This document shows, one piece after another, positions 14,450-21,692 of a DNA stretch of 33,967 bases. This stretch comes from Phil1 sp964612925. GTDB taxonomy: Bacteria; Bacillota; Clostridia; Christensenellales; CAG-138. The position numbers were made by a program, and so were the translations under genes. The DNA lies in contig CAZTFU010000019.1 of the NCBI GenBank assembly GCA_964612925.1, positions 1 to 33,967 of the forward strand, read 5' to 3'. Positions within the stretch are counted from its first letter, which is position 1. Each line of letters starts with the position of its first letter. A model generated the notes under the pieces. The model saw only the letters and a program-made list of their open reading frames with translations, did not search any database and had not been told where the DNA came from.

Positions 14450-16414
14450 TTACTTCATCAGCGGTACGAACACCAGTGAAACTATGGTCATCAGCTTTAT
14501 AAGTATGTTTATGCTCGGACCCGAGGTATCCTTGAACGGGTCGCCCACGGTGTCGCCAACAACGGCCGCCTTGTGCGCTTCGCTGCCCTTGCCGCCGAAG
14601 TTGCCGCTCTCTATATACTTCTTGGCATTGTCCCATGCGCCGCCCGAGTTGCTCATGAATATTGCCATAAGCACGCCCGTTACAACGCTGCCCGCAAGCA
14701 GACCGCCAAGCGCGGCTGTGCCGAGCAGCAGTCCAACCGCTATGGGAACCACTATGGCTATTGCGCCGGGCAGTATCATTTCTTTAAGTGCGGCGGTTGC
14801 GGCAATAGAAACGCAGGTGCGGTAGTCGGGCTTTTCGGTGCCCTTGAGTATGCCCGCATGCTCCTTAAACTGGCGGCGAACCTCATAAATCATGCTCTCC
14901 GCGGCCCTTGAAACGCTGCTCATGGTAAGCGCGCTGAACAGGAACGGCAGCATGCCGCCTATAAGCAGACCGATTATAACAAACGGATCGAGTATGTCTA
15001 TCATCTGCAAGCCCGCTGCCTGCGCATAGGATACGAACAGTGCCATTGCGGTAAGTGCGGCGGAGCCGATTGCAAAGCCCTTGCCCATTGCGGCGGTGGT
15101 GTTGCCAACGCTGTCAAGTTTGTCGGTAATGTCGCGCACGCTGTCATCAAGGCCGGCCATTTCGGCTATGCCACCTGCGTTGTCGGCTATGGGGCCGTAT
15201 GCGTCAACGGCAACGGTCATGCCCGTGGTTGAAAGCATACCGACCGCGGCAAGCGCTATGCCGTAAAGCCCCGCAAACGTATATGCACCGAGTATTCCAA
15301 GGCAAACAAGCACTATTGAAACGCAAGTTGAAAGCATGCCCGCGCTAAGACCGCAGATTATGTTGGTCGCACTGCCCGTCATGGACTGCTCCGCTATCTT
15401 GCGCACATGGTTATATTTGTCGGAAGTGTATATTTCGGTGAAAAAGCCCACCGCAATACCCACTATAAGGCCGCAGATTATCGCAAGGCTGGTGTTTATT
15501 TCGTCAAAGCAGATAAAGCTGAGCCCTATCGAGCCCGCCGCAACCAATATCGAAGAGGTGTAGGAGCCCATTTTAAGTGCCTTCATAGGGTTGGCGTTTT
15601 TGCCGCCGCGCACGAAGAACGTGCCTATTACGGAAGCGATTATGCCAAGACCGCTCAATGCTATCGGATAAACCGCACCCGCATTGCCGAAGCTGAACAC
15701 GCCAAGCACCACGGCACTCACTATACTGCCGACGTAGCTTTCAAAAAGGTCTGCGCCCATGCCCGCAACGTCACCCACGTTATCGCCCACGTTATCGGCT
15801 ATAACGGCAGGGTTACGGGGGTCATCCTCGGGAATACCCGCCTCAACCTTGCCGACAAGGTCTGCGCCCACGTCCGCTGCCTTGGTATAAATACCGCCGC
15901 CCACGCGGGCAAACAGCGCAACGCTTGATGCGCCAAGTGAGAAGCCCGTCAGCACGTCACCGTTTTGGGTAAAGATATAAAGTATGCTTGCACCTATAAG
16001 ACCAAGACCCACAACGCACATGCCCATAACCGTGCCGCCCGAAAACGCCACGCGCAGTGCCTCGTTTATGCCACTTGTACGCGCCGCATTTGCCGTGCGC
16101 ACATTGGCGCGGGTTGCAACTTTCATACCGAAGTAGCCTGCAAGTACGCTGAACAGCGCACCTGTAAGGAATGCGCACGCCGTTACGATATTGCCAAGGC
16201 CAAGCCATATACCCGCAAATACTATTGCCACGAATATCAAAAGCAGCTTGTATTCGCTTTTAAGAAATGCGTCCGCGCCTTCACTTATTGCGCGAGCGAT
16301 CTCCACCATGCCCGGATTGCCCTCGTCACGACGATTGATGCTCCTTGCCTTCAAAAAGGCGAACAGCAACGCTATCGCGGCGGCTACCGGCGCGGCGTAA
16401 AGAAGAAAGTTCAT
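14450..16414 (-). CDS. hppA: Membrane-bound ion-pumping pyrophosphatase (probably K+-dependent)
   Basis: A 654-residue pump that couples pyrophosphate hydrolysis to export of H+ or Na+. Catalytic stretches are DVGADLVGKVE (181-191), the acidic DNVGDNVGD (207-215) and a C-terminal GGAWDNAKKYIE plus GDTVGDPFKDTSGPS. The segment GNTTAAMGKGFAIGSAA carries Ala where K+-independent enzymes carry Lys, so it should be in the K+-dependent class, which contains both Na+ and H+ pumps. The ion cannot be read with confidence. Start at 16414, with GGAGGG upstream. Single gene with its own promoter and terminator. Confidence 0.95.
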   Translation of the reverse strand: MNFLLYAAPVAAAIALLFAFLKARSINRRDEGNPGMVEIARAISEGADAFLKSEYKLLLIFVAIVFAGIWLGLGNIVTACAFLTGALFSVLAGYFGMKVATRANVRTANAARTSGINEALRVAFSGGTVMGMCVVGLGLIGASILYIFTQNGDVLTGFSLGASSVALFARVGGGIYTKAADVGADLVGKVEAGIPEDDPRNPAVIADNVGDNVGDVAGMGADLFESYVGSIVSAVVLGVFSFGNAGAVYPIALSGLGIIASVIGTFFVRGGKNANPMKALKMGSYTSSILVAAGSIGLSFICFDEINTSLAIICGLIVGIAVGFFTEIYTSDKYNHVRKIAEQSMTGSATNIICGLSAGMLSTCVSIVLVCLGILGAYTFAGLYGIALAAVGMLSTTGMTVAVDAYGPIADNAGGIAEMAGLDDSVRDITDKLDSVGNTTAAMGKGFAIGSAALTAMALFVSYAQAAGLQMIDILDPFVIIGLLIGGMLPFLFSALTMSSVSRAAESMIYEVRRQFKEHAGILKGTEKPDYRTCVSIAATAALKEMILPGAIAIVVPIAVGLLLGTAALGGLLAGSVVTGVLMAIFMSNSGGAWDNAKKYIESGNFGGKGSEAHKAAVVGDTVGDPFKDTSGPSINILIKLMTIVSLVFVPLMK

Positions 16415-16555
16415 ACTATGAAACCCTCCATGGAAAATTTATTTCGCGCAGCCTCGACTGCGAAAAACACGGCTCAACAAACCCAAAAAACGCCAACGGA
16501 AGCATTGCCGCTCCATATGGCTAAATTTTAGTCGCTTTGGTGGTTTGGTTTACAC

Positions 16556-16584
16556 ATAATACATAAGGTTTTCTTTCAAGTCAA
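16556..16584 (-). promoter_or_regulatory. Promoter for hppA
   Basis: On the minus strand TTGACT (16579-16584), a 17-base spacer and TATTAT (16556-16561). The leader to the start codon is about 140 bases; no riboswitch motif was recognised in it. Confidence 0.65.
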
Positions 16585-16633
16585 TACGTTTTTGGCAAAA
16601 AAATTTATATTCAGACTAAATTTTGTAGTTGAA

Positions 16634-16662
16634 TTGACAATGACGTTTGTGTATAATATTAT
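16634..16662 (+). promoter_or_regulatory. Promoter for the PAP2 gene
   Basis: TTGACA (16634-16639), a 17-base spacer and TATTAT (16657-16662). An alternative overlapping reading is TTGAAT with TATAAT, also 17 bases apart. It is divergent from the hppA promoter. Confidence 0.65.
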
Positions 16663-16752
16663 CAGGCGAGGATGTTAATCGGTTTATAACGTGCTTCGGC
16701 GGCTTATTTGTGTTCGCCAAAGCAAGCCTTTTTATAAAAAGGAGCGTATGTA

Positions 16753-17430
16753 ATGGAGCGTTTGAACAAGCATAATAGATGCGGTGTAAACGTGCGTGCG
16801 CTTATTTTTGCCGCGGCAACGCTTATCATGCAGTGCGCAACGTATTGGCTTGCTCAGTTTATAATAAAGCGAGCCGATTTTACGCTCCACACGCCCTCTC
16901 TGCCGCTTGATGAGCATATACCGTTCGTACCGCTTTTTCTTATTCCGTATATAGGCTGTTTTGTACATTGGGCGGCAACGTTTTATTTGGTATACAGAAC
17001 GCGCAATGGGTGTTCGCGTCTGTTTCCCGCAGCAATGATGGGCTACATCGCCGCATTTGCCGTTTTTCTTATTTATCCCACAACCATAATTCGCCCGCTT
17101 GAGGAGACCGAGGGCGTATGGGCCTTCATATACGGCATGGTTTGTGCAGTCGATGCGCCGCTGAACCTTTTCCCGAGCGTACACTGCATGGTCGCATTCC
17201 TGTGCGCCGCCTGTACGCACAAGGCGGAGGGTATTTCGCGTTGGTACGGCTATATGAGCGCAATTATGTGCGTTATCGTGTGCGCATCAACCGTGCTTGT
17301 AAAGCAGCATTTCATATTGGATGTGCTCGGCGGCGTGGTATTGGGTGCCACATCATGGCATATCGGCGGCATAAAGCGGATGAAGGAGGCTTCCGGGCAG
17401 CTGTATGATGCCCTACATCGGTTTTCCTAA
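16753..17430 (+). CDS. PAP2-superfamily membrane phosphatase / phosphotransferase
   Basis: A 225-residue protein with about six hydrophobic helices. It has the PAP2 motifs FPSVHC (PSxH, near residues 142-147) and the final motif STVLVKQHFILD (S-x6-H-x3-D), in which the Arg that usually follows the Ser is Thr. This variant is seen in PAP2 members resembling inositol phosphotransferases. The first KxxxxxxRP motif is unclear. It may dephosphorylate lipid phosphates; substrate unknown. AAAAAGGAG lies upstream. No terminator separates it from the lysine leader 33 bases on. Confidence 0.8.
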   Translation: MERLNKHNRCGVNVRALIFAAATLIMQCATYWLAQFIIKRADFTLHTPSLPLDEHIPFVPLFLIPYIGCFVHWAATFYLVYRTRNGCSRLFPAAMMGYIAAFAVFLIYPTTIIRPLEETEGVWAFIYGMVCAVDAPLNLFPSVHCMVAFLCAACTHKAEGISRWYGYMSAIMCVIVCASTVLVKQHFILDVLGGVVLGATSWHIGGIKRMKEASGQLYDALHRFS

Positions 17431-17462
17431 CAAAAAATATGCTATTATAGGTTAAAGAAGCA

Positions 17463-17492
17463 TTGACATAAGGCCGCCTTAAATACTATAAT
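17463..17492 (+). promoter_or_regulatory. Strong promoter of the lysine-fermentation operon
   Basis: Perfect TTGACA (17463-17468), an 18-base spacer and perfect TATAAT (17487-17492). It is placed about 26 bases upstream of the lysine aptamer. Confidence 0.85.
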
Positions 17493-17517
17493 ATAGGCGT
17501 TAATTGAATATCAAAAA

Positions 17518-17688
17518 CGATAGAGGCGCGGGAGCTGAGGTAGTTCGCAACCGACAAGGGCGGGGTGGCCCGATGGTGCGATGAATGTGGCTTCCGCCGA
17601 AAGTGAGGCGGCGCATCCCGGCTGCCTTGCTTGGGCGCGGCGGCCAGTGCGTTGCGACTGTCATCTTTTTATGGATGAAGAGCTATCG
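17518..17688 (+). promoter_or_regulatory. Lysine riboswitch (LYS element)
   Basis: The leader has the lysine-aptamer hallmarks in order: P1 strand CGATAG then GAGGCGCGG (17518-17530; family GATAGAGGTGCG), a GAGGTAGT segment (cf. AAGAGTA), CCGCCGAAAG (about 17594-17603; family CGCCGAAG), GGCCAGTGC, GACTGTCATC (17656-17665; family GGCUGUCAA), a terminal hairpin CATC/GATG, and the 3' P1 strand GCTATCG (17682-17688). It precedes the lysine degradation operon, a chemically matching target. Most lysine riboswitches turn biosynthesis or uptake genes off; here the overlap with a terminator predicts activation. Confidence 0.88.
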
Positions 17689-17724
17689 ATACGGGATATT
17701 TCCGTGTCGGTAGTTTTGTTTTTA
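17683..17724 (+). terminator. Terminator sharing the 3' strand of the lysine aptamer P1
   Basis: CTATCGATACGGGA (17683-17696) pairs with TTCCGTGTCGGTAG (17700-17713) as a 14-base-pair stem with several G-U pairs, followed by TTTTGTTTTT. CTATCG is also the P1 3' strand. With lysine bound, P1 would occupy it and the terminator could not form. The 135 bases between this site and kal contain no further gene or clear hairpin. Confidence 0.85.
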
Positions 17725-17858
17725 TAATCAGATGGTGCGCTATCTGCCCGCGTTTGCGGTGCTTTGGCGCGCTTGTGTCGTGCCGCGGCGGGTGAACAAC
17801 GGAATATGCTATTAACGAATTTCCATAAAACCATACCAACAAACAGGAGGAACTAACT

Positions 17859-18254
17859 ATGGCTATCAAATCAACTATCAGGCTCAGAATGGGTGCCGAG
17901 GATGCACATTACGGCGGAAACCTTGTTGACGGTGCACACATGTTGCATCTGTTCGGCGACGTTGCTACCGAGCTGCTTATCCGTTACGACGGTGACGAGG
18001 GCCTTTTCTGTGCATATGACAAGGTGGAATTCCTTGCTCCCGTATATGCGGGCGACTACATTGAGGCCGTGGGCGAAATCGAGCGCGTTGGCAACACCAG
18101 CCGTACCATGACGTTTGAGGCCCGCAAGGTCATCCGTTCCCGTGCGGACATAAGCGCCTCCGCCGCCGAGTTCCTTGAGGAGCCCATCGTTGTATGCCGC
18201 GCGCACGGCACCTGCGTTACCCCGAAGGATTGCCAGCGCATAGAGCATAAATAA
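17859..18254 (+). CDS. kal: 3-aminobutyryl-CoA ammonia-lyase
   Basis: A 131-residue hot-dog-fold enzyme that eliminates ammonia from L-3-aminobutyryl-CoA to give crotonyl-CoA. The opening TIRLRMGAEDAHYGGNLVDG and the central YDKVEFLAPVYAGDYIEAVG are typical of Kal. Length matches the family (about 130). CAGGAGG is 8 bases before the ATG. It is the first gene of the operon, which is unusual because this enzyme acts late in the pathway. The gene and those after it use C-ending codons strongly, consistent with high expression. Confidence 0.93.
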   Translation: MAIKSTIRLRMGAEDAHYGGNLVDGAHMLHLFGDVATELLIRYDGDEGLFCAYDKVEFLAPVYAGDYIEAVGEIERVGNTSRTMTFEARKVIRSRADISASAAEFLEEPIVVCRAHGTCVTPKDCQRIEHK

Positions 18255-18304
18255 GCCAAATACCCATTTATACAAGGCTTATATAAAAAAGAAAGGATAA
18301 ACTG

Positions 18305-19132
18305 ATGGAGAAGCTTATAATCACCGCCGCCATCTGCGGCGCAGAAGTAACCAAGAAGCAGAACCCCAACGTCCCCTACACCGTTGAAGAAATGGTGCGT
18401 GAGGCGAAGAGTGCGTATGACGCCGGTGCTGCGATAATCCACGTTCACGTTCGTGAAGACGACGGTACCCCCACTCAGGACAGGGAGCGTTTCCGCGTTG
18501 TTATGGACGCCATTCGTGCCGAACTGCCCGACGTTATAATGATCCCCTCCACCGGCGGCGCGACCGGCATGAAGCCCGAGGAGCGTTTGCAGCCCACCGA
18601 GCTGTTCCCCGAAATGGCAACGCTTGACTGCGGCACCTGCAACTTCGGTGACGAAATATTCGACAATACCATGCCCACCATGCGTGCCTTCGGTAAGCGC
18701 ATGATCGAAAACGGCATCAAGCCCGAATACGAATGCTTCGAAATGGGTCACCTCGACACCATTTTGAACATGGCTCGTAAGGGTGAGGTTCCCGGCGCAC
18801 CCATGCAGTTCAACTTCGTGCTTGGCGTACCCGGCTGTACCCCCGCCACCGTGCAGAACCTTGCGTGGCTTGTAAACGGCATACCCGCCGGCTCCACTTG
18901 GACCGCCACCGGCGTAGGCCGCAACGCATTCACCCTTGCCGCACCCGCAATAGTCATGGGCGGTAACGTTCGCGTCGGTTTCGAAGATAACCTCTACCTC
19001 TCCCGCGGCGTGCTTGCGCGCAGCAACGGCGAGCTGGTCGAGAAGGTCGTGCGCCTTGCCAACGAGCTCGGTCGCGGCATAGCATCCCCCGCAGAGGCCA
19101 GGGAAATCCTTTCCCTCAAGCCCCTTAAATAA
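18305..19132 (+). CDS. kce: 3-keto-5-aminohexanoate cleavage enzyme
   Basis: A 275-residue Zn-dependent TIM-barrel enzyme (BKACE/DUF849 family) that converts 5-amino-3-oxohexanoate plus acetyl-CoA to L-3-aminobutyryl-CoA plus acetoacetate. The metal-binding HVH motif is at H46 and H48, and a conserved Glu is in RVGFED near residue 227, matching the known Zn ligands. MEKLIITAAICGAE is a typical start. Gap of 50 bases after kal, with AAAGGA before the start. Confidence 0.95.
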   Translation: MEKLIITAAICGAEVTKKQNPNVPYTVEEMVREAKSAYDAGAAIIHVHVREDDGTPTQDRERFRVVMDAIRAELPDVIMIPSTGGATGMKPEERLQPTELFPEMATLDCGTCNFGDEIFDNTMPTMRAFGKRMIENGIKPEYECFEMGHLDTILNMARKGEVPGAPMQFNFVLGVPGCTPATVQNLAWLVNGIPAGSTWTATGVGRNAFTLAAPAIVMGGNVRVGFEDNLYLSRGVLARSNGELVEKVVRLANELGRGIASPAEAREILSLKPLK

Positions 19133-19207
19133 TTGAAACGGGCTTGTTCAAAACGGGCAAGCCTAACCATATTAACAACAAAACATTTTTCAGGAGGAAA
19201 AACAACA

Positions 19208-20248
19208 ATGGCAATCAAAGGCAACAAGTACGGTACCCACCGCGTAATCGAGCCCCAGGGCGTTCTGACCCAGGCTGCTTACAAAATCGATAACGACATG
19301 GATAAGCTCTATTCCAACGAGATCATGTGCGACGTTATCTCCCTGAACATCGACTCCGCTTCCTTCACCCAGATTTCCGAAGCCTGCGGCGGCGACGAGA
19401 AGAAGATCGGCGAAATGATCCTTGGCATAGTTGCCGAGCGCGGCAAGCAGCAGAACCCCGTTACCGGTTCCGGCGGCATGTTCATCGGTAAGGTTTGCTA
19501 CATCGGCGAAGACCTCAAGGACCGCGACCTGAAGGTCGGCGACAAGATCGCTTCCCTGGTCTCCCTGTCCATGACTCCGCTGCGCATCGACAAGATCAAG
19601 GCCATCCACAAGGATATCGACCGCGTTGATATCGAAGGTAAGGCCATACTGTTCGAGAGCGGCATCTATGCTAAGCTCCCCGATGACATGAGCGAACCTC
19701 TCGCCCTTGCAGCCCTCGACGTAGCCGGTGCTCCCGCCCAGGCTCGCAAGCTCCCCAAGGAAGGCGACAGCGTCCTGATTCTCGGCGCAAACGGCAAGAG
19801 CGGCGTTCTTTGCGGCTATGAAGCCATGAAGAAGGTCGGCCCGAACGGTAACGTAGTCGGCGTAGTCCGTAACCCCAAGCAGGTTCCCGCTCTGATGGAA
19901 CTTGGCGTATATAACAAGGTCATAGTTGCTTCCGCCACCGAGCCCGTTGCGGTTCTGGAAGCTGCACTGGCTGCCAACGACGGCAAGGAATATGATATCT
20001 CCATTTGCTGCGTAAACATCGAATCCTGCGAAATGAGCGCCATACTGCCCGTTAAGGACGACGGTCTCGTATACTTCTTCTCCATGGCCACCAGCTTCAC
20101 CAAGGCTGCCCTTGGCGCCGAAGGCGTAGGTAAGGACGTCACCATGATAGTCGGTAACGGTTACACCAAGGACCATGCCGAAATCACCCTGAACGTGCTG
20201 CGTGAGAACCCGAAGCTCCGCAAGCTGTTCGATGAGAAGTATTGCTAA
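19208..20248 (+). CDS. kdd: L-erythro-3,5-diaminohexanoate dehydrogenase
   Basis: A 346-residue NAD-linked enzyme that oxidatively deaminates 3,5-diaminohexanoate to 5-amino-3-oxohexanoate. It has an MDR-like arrangement: an N-terminal catalytic part (KYGTHRVIEPQGVLTQAA is typical of Kdd), then a nucleotide-binding part with ILGANGKSGVLCGYEA. Start at ATG 19208, after CAGGAGG; the frame is open upstream to 19133 but those residues are not family-like. Confidence 0.94.
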   Translation: MAIKGNKYGTHRVIEPQGVLTQAAYKIDNDMDKLYSNEIMCDVISLNIDSASFTQISEACGGDEKKIGEMILGIVAERGKQQNPVTGSGGMFIGKVCYIGEDLKDRDLKVGDKIASLVSLSMTPLRIDKIKAIHKDIDRVDIEGKAILFESGIYAKLPDDMSEPLALAALDVAGAPAQARKLPKEGDSVLILGANGKSGVLCGYEAMKKVGPNGNVVGVVRNPKQVPALMELGVYNKVIVASATEPVAVLEAALAANDGKEYDISICCVNIESCEMSAILPVKDDGLVYFFSMATSFTKAALGAEGVGKDVTMIVGNGYTKDHAEITLNVLRENPKLRKLFDEKYC

Positions 20249-20266
20249 TAAAAGCATAATTTGAAG

Positions 20267-20299
20267 CGATGGGGCCTGCGGTAGTCCGTAGGCCCATCG
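20267..20299 (+). repeat. Intercistronic hairpin between kdd and kamA
   Basis: CGATGGGGCCTGCGG (20267-20281) pairs with CCGTAGGCCCATCG (20286-20299), with one bulged G and a G-U pair. No T-tract follows directly, so it is more likely an RNA processing or stability element, or a weak attenuator, than a full terminator. Confidence 0.75.
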
Positions 20300-20345
20300 T
20301 AGCATCAAGCAAAAATTTTTTAATAAAGTAAAGGAGATTCTTAAA

Positions 20346-21623
20346 ATGAGGAAAAGCAGGGAAAACGGCCTGTTCCTGAACGTACCCGATGAACAGTGGA
20401 ACGATTGGAAATGGCAAGTAGAAAACCGCATAGAGACCCTTGACGATCTTAAAAAGTACATTAACCTTACCGAAGAGGAAGAACAGGGTGTAAAGGCTAC
20501 CCTTGGCAGACTGCGCATGGCCATAACCCCCTATTACCTTTCCCTTATAGATCTTAACGATCCGTTTGATCCCATCCGCAAGCAGGCTATCCCCACCGAG
20601 CATGAGCTTGAGTTTGCTCCTTATGAGGATGCAGACCCCCTGCATGAGGATACCGACTCCCCCTGCCCCGGTCTTACCCACAGGTACCCCGACCGTGTGC
20701 TGCTGCTTATCACCGACCAGTGCAGCATGTACTGCCGTCACTGCACCCGTCGTCGTTTCGCGGGTCAGCATGACTGCGAAGTGGCAAAGAGCCAGATCGA
20801 TACCTGCATAGATTATGTGCGTAACCATCCCGAAGTGCGTGACGTTCTGCTCAGCGGCGGTGACTGCCTTATGGTCAGCGACGAAATGCTCGATTACATC
20901 ATCGGCGAGCTGCGCAAGATCCCCCATGTCGAAATAGTCCGCCTCGGCAGCCGTACTCCGGTCGTCATGCCGCAGAGGATCACCCCGCATCTTTGCGAAG
21001 TGCTCAGCAAGTACCATCCCGTATGGCTGAACACCCACTTCAACCATCCCAACGAAATCACCGAAGAATCCGCCCGCGCCTGCGCCATGCTGGCCAACGC
21101 CGGTATTCCCCTCGGTAACCAGAGCGTGTTGCTTGCCGGCGTAAACGACTGCGTACACGTAATGCTCAAGCTTGTCAACGAGCTTGTTCGCATCCGCGTC
21201 CGTCCCTACTACATCTACGCCTGCGATCCTTCCCTCGGCCTGAGCCATTTCCGCACCCCCGTTTCCAAGGGTATTGAAATCATGGAAGCACTGCGCGGCC
21301 ACACCAGCGGTTACTGCGTACCCACGTTCGTTGTCGATGCACCGGGCGGCGGCGGCAAGACCCCCGTTATGCCCAACTATGTGATAAGCCAGACCCCGCG
21401 CAAGGTCATACTGCGCAACTTTGAGGGCGTTATCACCACCTACACCGAGCCTGAAACCTACAAGAACGAATGCCACTGCGACGTTTGCACCGGCAAGCGT
21501 CAAGTAGCGGCCAAGACCGGTGTTGCCGGCCTTGCACAGGGCATAGAGCAGAAGTATCTCGAGCCCACCAAGCTGCTCCGTAAGGATCGTTACGCCGACA
21601 GGCAGAAGAACGAAAACAAATAA
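20346..21623 (+). CDS. kamA: L-lysine 2,3-aminomutase
   Basis: A 425-residue radical-SAM, PLP-dependent enzyme that interconverts L-lysine and L-beta-lysine, the first step of the pathway. The [4Fe-4S] motif CSMYCRHC gives C126, C130 and C133. DAPGGGGKTP carries the PLP lysine at K338. The C-terminal NECHCDVCTGK carries cysteines for structural zinc, with C269 as the likely partner from another subunit. These positions are within one residue of the Clostridium subterminale enzyme. AAAGGAG precedes the start. Confidence 0.97.
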   Translation: MRKSRENGLFLNVPDEQWNDWKWQVENRIETLDDLKKYINLTEEEEQGVKATLGRLRMAITPYYLSLIDLNDPFDPIRKQAIPTEHELEFAPYEDADPLHEDTDSPCPGLTHRYPDRVLLLITDQCSMYCRHCTRRRFAGQHDCEVAKSQIDTCIDYVRNHPEVRDVLLSGGDCLMVSDEMLDYIIGELRKIPHVEIVRLGSRTPVVMPQRITPHLCEVLSKYHPVWLNTHFNHPNEITEESARACAMLANAGIPLGNQSVLLAGVNDCVHVMLKLVNELVRIRVRPYYIYACDPSLGLSHFRTPVSKGIEIMEALRGHTSGYCVPTFVVDAPGGGGKTPVMPNYVISQTPRKVILRNFEGVITTYTEPETYKNECHCDVCTGKRQVAAKTGVAGLAQGIEQKYLEPTKLLRKDRYADRQKNENK

Positions 21624-21637
21624 TCAGCAATTCCCTG

Positions 21638-21668
21638 CTTTGCGGGAGGAGTCTCTCCTCCCGCAAAG
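21638..21668 (+). repeat. Intercistronic hairpin between kamA and kamD
   Basis: CTTTGCGGGAGGAG and CTCCTCCCGCAAAG form a perfect 14-base-pair stem around TCT. It has no T-tract. The kamD ribosome site GGGAGG follows separately. It may set relative expression of the two aminomutases by protecting or processing the transcript. Confidence 0.82.
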
Positions 21669-21692
21669 AATGACTTATCGGGAGGTAAATCG

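Noticed and set aside
19190..20524. A 444-residue minus-strand frame across kdd and the start of kamA
   Set aside because: It is the mirror of strongly biased codon use in highly expressed genes; it has no ribosome site and no recognisable domain.
20184..21503. A 439-residue minus-strand frame opposite kamA
   Set aside because: Antisense shadow of kamA, for the same reason.
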